Shown here piece by piece: positions 23,401 to 34,357 of a stretch of DNA of 64,000 bases (the stretch's first letter is position 1; the number at the start of each line of letters is the position of its first letter). Position numbers and translations under genes: made by a program. The notes under the pieces were generated by a model, which searched no databases, had not been told where the DNA came from, and saw only the letters and a list, made by a program, of their open reading frames with translations. The stretch spans positions 1,189,616-1,253,615 of the forward strand of contig VWZL01001979.1 in the NCBI GenBank assembly GCA_013396915.1, read 5' to 3'. The stretch comes from Stercorarius parasiticus. Lineage: Eukaryota; Chordata; Aves; Charadriiformes; Stercorariidae.

Positions 23401-26400
23401 CTTTTTGTCACATAACCTCATAGAAAATATGAAAGTCATATGTGAAAATACAGTGTAGATCTGATCTTACTTTCATTAAAGTCAAGAGGTTTTACCACTA
23501 GCTTTAGTGAAAGAAAATTTGTTCCTGTATGCTGTGTGACTGAGATGAAAGCATATGTAATATACATTTTAAAATGGAAAGAAAAATTTTTGACATATGC
23601 AATTATCCTTTATACCTGTAATTACTTTGGCACTCCAAAGAACAAAAAAAAAATCCAACCAAATTATAATAGTAAAATTGATTAGTTTTCAATTTTGGGG
23701 GATAATATATTGCAAAAACTGAATGGCTATTAAGGAACAGTTCATTTAATCTCAGAGTAGTGTGCTATTAGGACATTTAATTGGTGCTTATATGAAAATT
23801 TGTAGAGGATATTAGGAGAGTTTTATGGGCAAAATTCCAGGTTTTTCTGATCATCCTCACATCATATAGAATTATTTTCTTACAAGTAAGAAAAGGCACT
23901 AAATGGTACATAGAGAAAAAAAATTGTGGTGGTGTGACCTAAACTCATTTGCAGAATAACAGTGACTTCCTTTCTGACCGGCTAGTGATTGGTTGTGTTC
24001 CATATCACAGAGTATTTTTCTGCAGGTTGAAGCATAATTCCAGAAGTTAAGAAATAGTAAAGTAAAAAAATGTAACAGAGAGCCTTGTAGGACAAGAGTG
24101 AGAAATATATCGTCTACTTAGTAATTTTGCTTGCTTATTCCTTGTACAATGATATGCACTAGGTGGTCAGGAATTAATTTTCTAGCCCTTAGTCACAGGT
24201 AACAAGTAATTAGAATTTAATTGCTACAGTACTCTGCAATGTGAATTAGAATTACAGTATGAGGACACTAGAGTCTTTCTCCTGAGCTCATATAACTGAC
24301 ACTATTAACAACTGACGTGGCCAGCTTTAATTCTTTAATGTGTGTATGCTCTCAAACTAGCACCACAGAGCAGGTTGATGCTCTTTTCTTTGTTTATATT
24401 TGGGTAATTAAGCTCAAAAAGGATAAGCTATTTCTAGCTATCTAGTACAGAAGTACTGATTTACCCTACGTTCTGGAGCACGCCTAGTACTAGAAAATTT
24501 GATACAATCCCTTCTCAGCAGGTCCCCTTTGAGGATTCAGAATTAAGGGTTAAGGTTTGCCATCTGACTTTGCAGGCAAGTGACACGGCACAACCCAAAA
24601 CCATATGGCAATTTCTTCCTCAAAGCAAGCTAAGTTTTGTTTATAGGACATTTTCCCCAACCTTTCATAATTTCAGACTCTGCTTAGGAATTATTTGGGG
24701 GGATCCTTCCTGCCTGAATCAAAATCATCCCTGGTGCTGGCTTAGAAATTAAAGGGTGTAGACAGTCCTGTGCCAGTGTGTGGGTCCGTTTTCTGGTTTT
24801 GGTATATTTTGCTAATACTGACCTTGTGAATGAAACAAAGAAAGGTTTGGTGATCATTTTTGTGTCAGAATGAATCAATGTTACTGAGAGAGATGCTTCT
24901 ATGACACATATTCTGCTGGATGTGTTGTATCTATTTTGATATTGTCACTATCATCTGGGATGCTCTTTCTAAACAGAACATTACACGTGTAAATTATTCT
25001 ATTTTAAACTGTTAAGTTTAAAATGTACTCCTTAAGGCAAAAAGACTTTTTTTCTCTAAGGTGTTCACACAGTATTAGACTCACACAGATCTTCATGACC
25101 ATTCTAGACTTAGGTTTTGAAAAAAAGACTGGGTGCTCTTCTGAACTAAATGTTTCTAATATCTAACCATCACAAGGCAAACAGAACTGTGCTTTTTCTG
25201 TTATTTTTCTCACTTTTTAAGGTATTTGAAATTGTTAACATAGGACTGCCATCAGACTTTGAGTTTGATAATTTTTTTGTCAGTATTATAAAGGTCTTAA
25301 ATATTTTGGCACCAGCAAATAGTGATAGTGATATTTGTGTTCTTTACCTTTACGAATAGTTTTAAATGTACTTATCCTTCTATCTACTTCCTTAGGCTTT
25401 CCAGCCACCTTCAGGTACAAAAGCTGCAGGGAGAGTTATGTTTCAGTTTCCTGCTCTTGCAGCTGGTTTTAGGTGTTTGAACTCCTGTACTCTATATACG
25501 GTGCTACTGATTCCAACTGCAGTTTAATCAAGAATAAAAAAATGCAGGATAATGGTTAAATCCTTTGATTTCTCAGTTTTACCCATTCATGGGTTTCATT
25601 TAAATTCTGTATCAGGAAATTATAGCTTAGTTGTTTTGATAGGTAATAGAAATATATTAATCAACATATACTAGATTCATATTTTGGTCAAAATGTGATT
25701 GTAATGTACAAAGCTGTGTAATATTGAACAATTATTGCCTCTTTTTAGAATTCACTTATAACCCTGGCCATTGTTTTTCAAAGGAGGTATTTTATAACCA
25801 CAAGATTGTTTAACATTTATGTTGTTGTTTATTTGCACCCATGCATAGCCAACAGTATAAATATGTAATTAAAGTTCTAACCTTTCCTGAAATACGCCTA
25901 TGTGCAAACCTAAAGTACATACCTAAAGCTTGATGCAAGCTATTTAAAATATGTCTAACATATGTCTAACATTACATTTCACAGGTAGTACCACTTGGAT
26001 CAATGCAGTCTTTCTTGTGCTTAAATTCAGACATGTATTTAAATATCCTACAGAATTAGGGTGTCAGAACTTGCCACTGTAGCCTTCTAAAGAACCTTGC
26101 AAAGATTATGGTGAGAGCATTTATAATAAAACAGTGTGTGTGATCATTCTTAGTCTACTCTTTTCATTCCTTTTTCTTCATTACAGGTTTTATAATTTTA
26201 AAACAGTATTTTTTCAGACCACAAGAGTAAAATGAGATTTTAATGTTGCTTATATATATATCTCAAGAAGTTGTTATAGCTCCTGTGACTGGTTACCTTT
26301 TCTATTTAAATAGCATTCACTGTGCAAGCCATATAATAAATTACCATCCTTGCCCTTAAAATCTTGCAACTAACTTTTACATATGGCAAATGGTTAGGTA

Positions 26401-26455
26401 AAATAATATCTACATTTTCATAGACTCTTTTGGAGTCAGGTTGGTATGAAAGAAT
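23401..26455. other. AT-rich non-coding DNA
   Basis: No gene, RNA or repeat was recognised. Confidence 0.6.
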
Positions 26456-26930
26456 ATCACAGAATCACACAGAATCACAGAATGGTTCAGTTTGGAAGGG
26501 ACCTTAAAGATCATCTAGTTCCAGCCCCCCTGCCATGGGCAGGGACACCTCCCACTAGATCAGGCTGCTCAAAGCCTCATCCAGCTTGGCCTTAAACACT
26601 TCTAGGGTTGGGGCATTGACAACTTCCCTGGACAACCTGTGTTCCTTACAGTAAAGAATTTCTTCCTAGCATCCAATCCAAATCTAGCTTCTTTCAGTTT
26701 GAGGCCATTACCCCATGTCATATCATTACCCTCCCTGATAAAGAGTCCCTTCCCATCCTTCCTGTAGGCCCATTTTAGGTACTGGAAGGCTGCTATAAGG
26801 TCTCCTTGGAGCCTTCTCTTCTCCAGGCTGAATAACCCCGTCTCTCAGCCTGCCCTCATAGCATAAGTGCTCCAGCCCTCTGATCATTTTCATGGCCCTC
26901 TCTGGTTTGATCTACTCTGTCTCTCCAGAA
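26456..26930 (-). mobile_element. CR1 LINE 3' end, antisense
   Basis: Starts on the plus strand with 'cacagaatcacagaatgg', the inverted CR1 tail, followed by 'ggaagggaccttaaagatca'. It then runs through the ORF2 C-terminal region inverted, ending near 'atggccctctctgg'. It is 5'-truncated as usual for CR1. Frameshifts break the frame; the copy is moderately diverged. Confidence 0.9.
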
Positions 26931-27990
26931 ACAGCTCCTCACAAAAAAAGGAGGAGAACATGAAAGAAGCAAAAGAAGGAAGCAAAAGAAGGTAGCAAGA
27001 GAAACAAGTTGGAGCCTTGTATCTAAACTGTAAATGAAGTGATGCTGAAACAAAGCTACTTCTCATAGTTCTAATGAAATATACAGGACAGTCAGCCTTT
27101 TGAACAACAGAGGGATTTTGAGGAACTAAGGGAAGCAGAGCATGTTTTTGCTTTTTGCTCAACATAGACAGGATAAACAGTGTTTTCAATGAATTTGCTA
27201 AAAAATTTACTTTTTTTTTTTTGCACGTATTTAGTATTAAGACATAATCATGTAGCAGGCAAGATTTGTTTATTCTTGTGTACAAAGTTATTCAGAACTG
27301 CTGGAGACCAAATGAAAGCTATGCAATGTATAAATAATATGGAATGTTATGAAGAGATGAAGAACAATTTTACAGGAAACCAGGGAATCTAGAGTTTGAG
27401 ATAAATATGATAAACCTCAAATTTTATATTACTAAAGATCTGATAATGCAAAATTGAAGTCATGAAAGAAATCTATGAGCAATATAGTCTCTTAATCTGA
27501 AAAGTTCTTCTAATAGTATAAATGAGACTCACTATGGTCTTATGAATATATAGATTTTAACTGTACCTAAATAATTTCAGTCATAAGTGAAGTTTCATTG
27601 TTTCATTCATATGAATCCATACTAAAAAAATTATGTGAGTTCTTGATAACACATACTTTTATGTAGACATTTATAAGTATAGCCTCATGGTTTGTTTCCT
27701 AGGTAGCATGACATAATGCATACTAGCTACTGATGATACCATAAGTAACAGATCAGCTAATGTAATGATGCTTAGCTATGACATATGTAGATAGTCTTAC
27801 TAGGACCAGTGGTCAGCATACCCTCTAGTCCTGACTTGACTACTCTCCTGCATAAAATTAACCATATGCAAAACTGTTTGCTGTAGTGGAGTACAGCAAA
27901 AAGAGCACTTTCTTCCACATTTTTTCTTGCTTAACGTTCCCCATTCCAGCAAACTTCTGCTCTTTAATTGTGGAGGCAAAAGTTCACATT
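26931..27990. other. AT-rich non-coding DNA
   Basis: Nothing was recognised. The 131-codon minus-strand frame (26890-27285) starts outside the CR1, has no family resemblance and is judged chance. Confidence 0.55.
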
Positions 27991-28705
27991 AATCATAGAA
28001 TCACCGAATCTTCATGGTTGGAAAGGACCTTTGAGATCATCGAGTCCAACCATACACACACAAAAAAACCCCCTACAATCTCTTGTCACTAGAGCATGCC
28101 CTGAAGTGCCAAATCTACACATTTCTTAAATACCTCGAGGGATGGTGACTCAACCACTTCCCTGGGCAGGCTGTTCCAGTGCCTGACCACTCTTTCAGGA
28201 AAGTAATTCTTCCTAATATCTAATCTAAACCTGCCCTGCNCTGATACCAGCCAGAATGCTGCTGGCCTTCTTGGCCACCTGGGCACACTGCTGGCTCATG
28301 TGAAGCTGGCCGTCCACCAACACCCCCAGGTCCTTTTCTGCTGGGCAGCTTTCTAGCCACTCTTCCCCAAGCCTGTAGCGTTGCTTGGGGTTGTTGTGAC
28401 CAAAATGCAGGACCCGGCACTTGGCCTTATTAAACCTCATCCAATTGGCCTTGGCCCATTGATCCAGCCTGTCCAGGTCCCTCTGTAGAGCCTTCCTACC
28501 CTCAAGCAGATCAATACTCCCACCTAGTTTGGTGTTGCCTGCAAACTTACTGAGGGTGCACTCAATCCCCTCACCCAGATCATTGATAACAATCATTATC
28601 AATGACAGATCATTAAACAAAACTGGCCCCAAAACTGAGCCCTGAGGGACACCACCAAGAGGATTTCACCCCATTAATCACAACTCTCTGGGCACGGCCA
28701 TCCAG
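27991..28705 (-). mobile_element. CR1 LINE, RT and 3' end, antisense, broken at an N
   Basis: 28241-28632 encodes (minus strand) the second half of the CR1 reverse transcriptase: 'GPVLFN', '[16 protein letters not shown]', then 'DLDRLDQWA', 'MRFNKAKC' and '[10 protein letters not shown]'. The catalytic Asp-Asp motif, normally ADDT after F, reads AGNT, so this RT would be dead. 27991-28239 encodes the C-terminal '[12 protein letters not shown]' and '[16 protein letters not shown]' block and the inverted tail. The roughly 110-150 residues normally between the two are missing exactly at the N (28240). This is either an assembly gap written as one base or a deletion. Confidence 0.9.
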
Positions 28706-28713
28706 CCATGCAC

Positions 28714-28749
28714 TTTAAAAGCACTTATAATACTATAAGTGCTTTTAAA
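28714..28749. repeat. perfect 16-bp inverted repeat, 4-base loop
   Basis: TTTAAAAGCACTTATA (28714-28729) is followed by ATAC and its exact reverse complement (28734-28749). It lies just outside the 5'-truncated end of the CR1 at about 28705. This could be a by-product of the insertion or of later repair. Confidence 0.85.
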
Positions 28750-30479
28750 ATTAGCCTTTAATGTCTGTCTTCTTACAAGTCTTTTCAAAATTCTTTTCCG
28801 TCCCTGACTATTGAAGGTGTCTCCTAAGCTACGTACTTCACCAAACATATTTTTCCTATCTCATTTTCTACTTTCTTCTTATAAATGTCATATTTTAAAT
28901 GCATGAGTCATGACAGAATGTACTTTATTGCACCACATGGCTTTAATCTTAATACTGTAGCAAGACTGAATGAAGTTTTCATCTACAATAGGCCCACTAA
29001 ACTGAATAGAAAGCAGAAGACTTGCGCCATTCCATTTTCTTCTTCATTCTCAGCTTTTATTTTCAGATCTCATGACCCCAGCTTGTACATATGATACATT
29101 TTGTTATCAATTAGCAGTCATAGAGTCTTTAATCCTGAACTGCATGGAGTTTATGTTACTATTAATAGACAGCTAAAGAATTACACTTGAACTGGGCTTC
29201 AGATTCAACATGTTTTGTCTATTGAAATGTTTCCGTAAAATTTAGCTATGAAAAATTAATTAAGAGTTTACAAGTTGTCTCGTCCTGTAAATTCCTGCAA
29301 AATCCAGTTCGGTGCAGGGAGGAAGATTGTTTAGAGTTTTGTAGGCTCAGAGAGCTTTAGAATATAAATGGAATTTCCTTTGTTAATCTATTTTAACAAA
29401 TGAGATTGGATCTTGCTTTAAGAATAATTAGAACAATTTATTCACATTTCATATATTCTTGCTGCATTAGGATATAAAGTAATCTTAGGTAAAGCACATA
29501 TATTCTTTCCTTATTTAAAAAACATGCCCACAAAAGCAACATGATATCTATCACTAAGATTCTAAGAGAATGTCTGGCCATTCTATAGGACAGAAAATCT
29601 CCAACGTAGGAGTCACAGTTGTACTCTATGACTGTAATACATTACGTTGGAGTGCATAACTAATCACAAATTCATGAAAATGCGGTGTTACAACAAATAA
29701 GACTTAATGAGATCTTGCAATTACTAAGGTAGGCCTCTTATAAAAAGCTATTTCAAATGACTTGGAACTACACATTTTTCAAGAAGGTTTCCAAAATCTC
29801 CAAAGTTGTAGCTTTAAAAGTGTTCAGCAAGTTCATCAATCACCCAAATTTACATTTGCCTTCTGCAGTAGAGGTCCTAGAAGCATTGTAGCCTCTCTAA
29901 CTAAAGGCTCATTTGCCAGTTAATCAGCTATCTGCTGAACTGTGTGTGCAATGTTTTAGATGACATAATACATAATACAAGACAAAACATTCTGCGTAAT
30001 TAATAACATACTTGTTGGTTGTAGTTTTGGGTCACTGTGTTTCTAAAAGTATTTAACATTCTCGTCATTTATAAGAAAATTGGTTCCACCACACTATTTG
30101 AATAATGCACTTTAGATACTCTATCTTGACTATGGGTTGGTGATAGTAACTTGTTTTTGACTACAGTCTAGAGAATATCAGATAACACAAGGTAAAGAGT
30201 TGGGTCTGGAATTCAGCAGAGAAGTCCAGTCAGCAAGTAGGAAAGCAGAAAACAGTAATGGAGATGGGACTCTAGACAGAGACAGAGGCAGCCTGGAGGC
30301 AGGTACCTTGTAGCATGGGCAACGATTAGATGCCTGAGCTGAAATGGGCCCCTGGGCAGGGAGTATGAGGGAAGGACAGTCAGGGCTATTAAGGCCTAGT
30401 AGTATCCTTAGGGTCCTGACGTTGTCCTTCCTGCACTTGGACATGTCTTCCAGGAAGATTTGGTCATTGGTCTGTTATT
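28750..30479. other. AT-rich non-coding DNA
   Basis: No gene was recognised. It holds a small interrupted hairpin at 29599-29652. 30180-30430 is purine-rich and unrecognised. Confidence 0.55.
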
Positions 30480-32034
30480 CCTTGGAACCTCCTTTTTGGT
30501 TGAAGATGAGTGTACCTTCTTCCAGTCCTCAGGAATATCTTCAGATCACCATGATCTATCCAATAGGAAACTTGCAATATAAAGGCATCATACATATCCC
30601 TCAGCACCATGGATGCATCTCATCTTGTTCCATGGATTTATGCAAGACCAATTTTCTTAAGTGTTTTCTGTTTCAGTCTTTCTTAACAATGGATACTGCT
30701 TTGCTTCTCCTTATCCTGTCAATGAGGTAGGGACCTGGGATGCCTGAGACCAGTAAAGACTGAAATAAAGACCGCATTGAAAACCTCAACCCTTTTTGTG
30801 TTCTTTGTGTCTTGGTCCCTTGACCTATTGAGCTGTGGACCCATTTGCCTTGGCTTCCCTTTTGCTGTGCATGTACCTGTAGAAGAACTTATTGCCCTTC
30901 ACATCTATTGCTAATTTCAGCTCCATCTGAGCTTTGACTTTCCTAATATCTAGGCACTAGATATTAGGATATTAGGGCACTGGTGTACTAGGCACTGCAC
31001 TAGACATTGCCTGTGCAATGTTTATGTGTTCTTCCTGGGCAACTTGTCCCTCCTACATTCTTTCCAATTCTCTTTCTGTGTCTGAGATCTCTAAGGATCT
31101 CAAATCTCTGAAAGAATCTCAGCATCCTTGTAAGTATTTTCTTGCTCAGTCAAGCCAACATTCTGCCATGCCTGCTCAACTTCTTTCATACCCAAATGTA
31201 CATATTTTGTGCTTTGAAAAGGCTGACATTCAAATTCAGGCAATTTGGTTTTCTGAAGGGCCCCTTTGGACTTCAGAAAGTCTACTGTGGGATCCTCCTT
31301 GGTAATTTCTTGAAGAAGGAGAAATCTGCTCTCCCGATGATACTCTAATTCTGCTGTCTTTTGCTCTGTTCTTCTGGGATCTTAAAATCCACTGTCTCAT
31401 CCTTACTATAGCTAACACTACCATCAGTCTCTTCACATCCTCAACTAATTCTTCATTATTGAGTAGCAGGTTGAGCAGAGTACTTCTGCTATGCTTCTTT
31501 TCTTGACAACCTGTTATGAAATTTTTCTCAATTCTCTCCAAAAAACTGCACTGCTTGTGTCCTACTGCGTTGCACTTCCAGCAGGTGTCAGAGTGGTGAC
31601 TACCATGACTACCAAGGTCTGTGGTGATGAGGATACCACAACTGTTTAAAAAGGTTTCCATTCACTTCTTGCCTGGGAAGTCTGTAGTAGATGACTAACA
31701 CAATATCACTCTTCCGTGTGCCCCCTCTGACCCCAAGCATTAAGCTCCCAACTGGTGCATTACCCATACTCAACAGAGCTCCGTAGGTCTGAGCTGTTCC
31801 TCTGCATAAAGCACAACCTCTCCTTCTTGCTTCTCAGCCTTTCTTCCTGAAGAGCTTGTATCCATCCATCATGGCACTCCAGTAATGTGAGCTATCCCAC
31901 CACAGATCCGTGACTTGAATGAAGTTGTAGCTCTGCAACTGTTGGTTTTTTTCCAAGCTGTGTGCATTCATGTACAGGCATGTGTATAAGCCCCTATTCA
32001 TACTGCTTTCTCACTTAGAAAGAGCGTTGATCTC
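30480..32034 (-). mobile_element. old CR1 LINE, endonuclease to RT start, antisense
   Basis: Read on the minus strand from 32034 down. It contains the CR1 region normally seen around 'ttcatgtacaggcatgtg', then the C-terminal endonuclease part in the frame 31236-31661: 'CWKCNAVGHKQ', 'NFITG' and 'LLNLLLNNEELVEDVK', which is the conserved 'LLDL.L.N.E.LV.DV' block. After that come the linker and the start of the RT region, with the 'ctggaagaaggtacactc' block near 30510-30530. The frame is broken by many indels. Together with 33529-34357 it is one CR1 copy covering most of the element's 5' two-thirds, which is unusual because most CR1 copies are short 3' pieces. Confidence 0.8.
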
Positions 32035-32397
32035 TGTGATGGGTTAAACTTGACTAGTCACAAGGTGCCCCCAAGATTTTCTGTCACTGCCTCTCCTCAC
32101 TAAGACAGGAGGAGAAAACATGGTGAAAAACTTGTGGGTTTAGATAAGTTGGGGAAATTAATTTAATTTATTACCAATTAAACAGAGCAGGATAGTAAGA
32201 AATAAGAACAAATCTAAAACTACCTTTCCCCATCCCTCTCTTCTTCCCAGGCTCAACTTCACTCCCAACTTCTCTACCTCCTCCATCTGAGTGGTGCAGA
32301 GGGGCAGGGAATGGAGGTTGTGGTCAGTTCATGACATTTTGTCTCTACCACTCTTTCCTTCTCGTTCTCTTCCCCTGATCCAGAATGGGGTCCCACG
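32035..32397 (-). mobile_element. LTR-A, 3' part, antisense
   Basis: On the plus strand it begins TGTGATGGGTTAAAC, the inverted 3' end of the common avian LTR. It continues through inverted 3' LTR sequence to 32397, where the sense LTR-B begins exactly at its TG. Bases about 32160-32390 are the reverse complement of about 33060-33330 in LTR-B, with moderate divergence. Confidence 0.75.
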
Positions 32398-33356
32398 TGT
32401 ACTGGGTTTGTCTTGCGAGGTTTTGGTAGCGGAGGTCTACAGGGGTGGTTTCTGCTGCTAGAAAATTCCCTCATGTCAGATAGAGTTGCTGGCCAAAGCT
32501 GAGTCAATCAGCGACAGTCGTGGCACCTCAGTGATAACATATTTAAGAAGGGGAAAAAAAACCTGCTGCAGAACAGCAGCCAGAGGAGAGGAGTGAGAAT
32601 ATGTGAGAGAAACAACTCTGCAGACACCCAGGTTGGTGAAGAAGGAGGGGGAGAATGTGCTTTAGACACCAGAACAGAGATTCCCCTGCAGCCTGAGGTG
32701 AAAATCATGGTAAGGCAGGCTGCCCCCCTGCAGTCCATGGAGGTTAATGGTGGAGCAGATACCCACCTGCAGCCCATGGAGGACCCCATGCAGGAGCAGG
32801 TGGATGTGCTGAAGGAGGCTGTGATCCCCATGGGAATCCTGTGCTAGAGCAGGCTCCTGGCAGGATCTGTGATCCCACGGAGAGAAGAGCCCACACTGAA
32901 GCAGCCTTCCTGGCAGAATTTGTGACCCTGTGAGGGACCCTACTGGAGCAGTCTGTTCCTGAAGGACTGCACCTCATGGAAAGGAGCCACACTGTAGCAG
33001 TTCTTGAAGAACTGCAGCCTGTGGGATGGAGTCATGTTGGAGAAGTGCATGGAGGGCTGTCTCCCGTGGCAGGGATCCTACTCTGGAGCAGGGGAAGGGT
33101 TTGAGGAGGAAGGAGGGGCAGAGATAACGTGTAATGAACTAAGCACAACTCCCATTCCACGTCCCCCTGTGCGGCTGGGAGGGGAGGAGGTAGAGAAATT
33201 TGGGAGTGAAGTTGAGCCTGGGAAGAAGGGAGGGGTGGGGGGAAGATATTTTAAGATTTGTGTTTATTTCTCATGGCCCTACTCTGATTTGATTTGCTAT
33301 AAATTAAATTAATTTCCCAGAGTTGAGTCTGTTTTGCCTATGATGGTGCATGACAA
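32398..33356 (+). mobile_element. LTR-B, sense, lacking its 3' end
   Basis: Starts with TGTACTGGGTTTG, the canonical 5' start. It has a CAAT-like 'gtcaatcagcg' (about 32503), a TATA-like 'atatttaagaagg' (about 32539) and internal imperfect repeats rich in 'ctgcag' and 'ccatgga' words. It ends near 'ttttgcctatgatgg', about 150-200 bases short of the usual LTR end. An 84-codon frame (32593-32847) is open in the transcribed part but resembles nothing outside LTRs of this type. Confidence 0.75.
32500..32551 (+). promoter_or_regulatory. LTR-B promoter elements
   Basis: 'tcaatcagc' (CAAT-like) is followed about 30 bases later by 'catatttaagaag' (TATA-like). This is the usual promoter arrangement of this LTR type. 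Activity is unknown. Confidence 0.4.
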
Positions 33357-33365
33357 TCAATTGCC

Positions 33366-33408
33366 AATTATCCCTTCCAATTCAACACTTTCTATGATTC
33401 TATGATTC
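33366..33408 (+). mobile_element. short CR1 3' tail, sense
   Basis: 'atcccttccaattcaacac' is followed by 'ttctatgattctatgatt', the very 3' end and tail of a CR1 in plus orientation. It is only about 43 bases long and sits between LTR-B and the right part of LTR-A. Confidence 0.7.
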
Positions 33409-33528
33409 ATCTTGGAGCCAGCTGGAACAGGCTCTGTCTAATATGGGAGAAGCTACTGCTGCCTTCTTACAAAAGCCATCCCTGCAGACCGCCCAGCTAC
33501 CAAAACCTTGCTACATAAACCCAATAAA
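33409..33528 (-). mobile_element. LTR-A, 5' part, antisense
   Basis: Inverted LTR start: 'cttggagccagctgg' through 'ctaccaaaaccttgctac' and 'aaacccaataaa'. It is the reverse complement of about 32398-32520 in LTR-B. With 32035-32397 it forms one antisense LTR whose middle is missing. The outer flanks (ATCTC left, TCCTC right) do not form a convincing target-site duplication. Confidence 0.75.
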
Positions 33529-34357
33529 TCCTCTCAGTGCATCCTTGCTTCACAAACTTTTGTCCACTTCTCATTGAGTTCTGGTCACACTTCCCTGATA
33601 AATCTATTTTAAAGGTCTGTCTGAGATGTTAGCAAATCTGATGGAAAAGATGATCTTGCCCTGCTTTGACATATGGTCCCTGTCTCTTTCTCAAAAGTGG
33701 TCCCATGGTCAAACTTCTGCATATGGCATCCGCTGGACAGCCAAATACTTGCCATATGTATGTGCCGATTCCTACATGAGCCTCTTCTCCCATTAGCAGG
33801 ATTGAGGATGACATCACCTGGACCCCCATGCTCTTCACCATAGTCTGCTGAGCCTTATAGTCAATCCTGATATATTCAAGGTATCCCTTGGCAGTGTCAT
33901 TGGTGCCCATGTGGATGAGCAGGAAGGCATGACAACCCAAGGACTGGATGTGCCTCAGCTCTATTTTTTGCAACATTTTTAATTTAATGAACCAACCAAT
34001 CAGCCTCACAAAGCAGTACATCTGGTCAGCAGATGGGTGTCTTAATCACCCAGTCTCCAATTACAATCATCCATATCTTTCTCTTGTTTTTGACACATGG
34101 ATCAGGCTCAGCTGGCTTAGATGCCTTCTCAGAGGGAAATTGTTCATGTCTGCAGCCAAGGCTTTCTGCTTGTTCTCTAAGGGCACATCTGTAGGTAAAG
34201 AAAAACACTTCTTCCGTCTGTCAGAATTCACCATCTCGGTGATGGTGATTCTTCGTTGTCTGCCCATTTGAGCAGACACCTCTGTCCATCTTTCCCTGCT
34301 CTCAGCTCTGTAGTATCTCTTATTCTTGCTCCCTGATGCCATGCAGATAATCAACAA
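33529..34357 (-). pseudogene. CR1 ORF1 remnant with SGNH/GDSL-type esterase domain
   Basis: The minus-strand frames 34026-34357 and 33629-34021 together cover the CR1 ORF1 esterase region. The first contains 'KIWMIVIGDWVIKTPIC', matching the VVGDSLLRGTEAPIC block of CR1 ORF1, with the nucleophile Ser replaced by Trp. The second contains 'LIHMGTNDTAKG', the GTND block, then 'VMSSSILL' and 'IWQVF'. Frames are shifted between the blocks. In intact elements ORF1 lies 5' of the endonuclease, which agrees with the order seen here once the LTR compound is removed. The domain is broken and lacks its nucleophile. Confidence 0.75.

Noticed and set aside
26890..27285. 131-codon minus-strand frame with Leu/Phe/Ser-rich segments
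   Set aside because: It runs over an A-rich stretch read in reverse (Lys and Phe/Leu tracts) and into the CR1; the composition is repeat-driven.
28089..28286. Minus-strand frame that runs across the N at 28240
   Set aside because: It joins two different CR1 parts in unrelated frames; it is not a protein.
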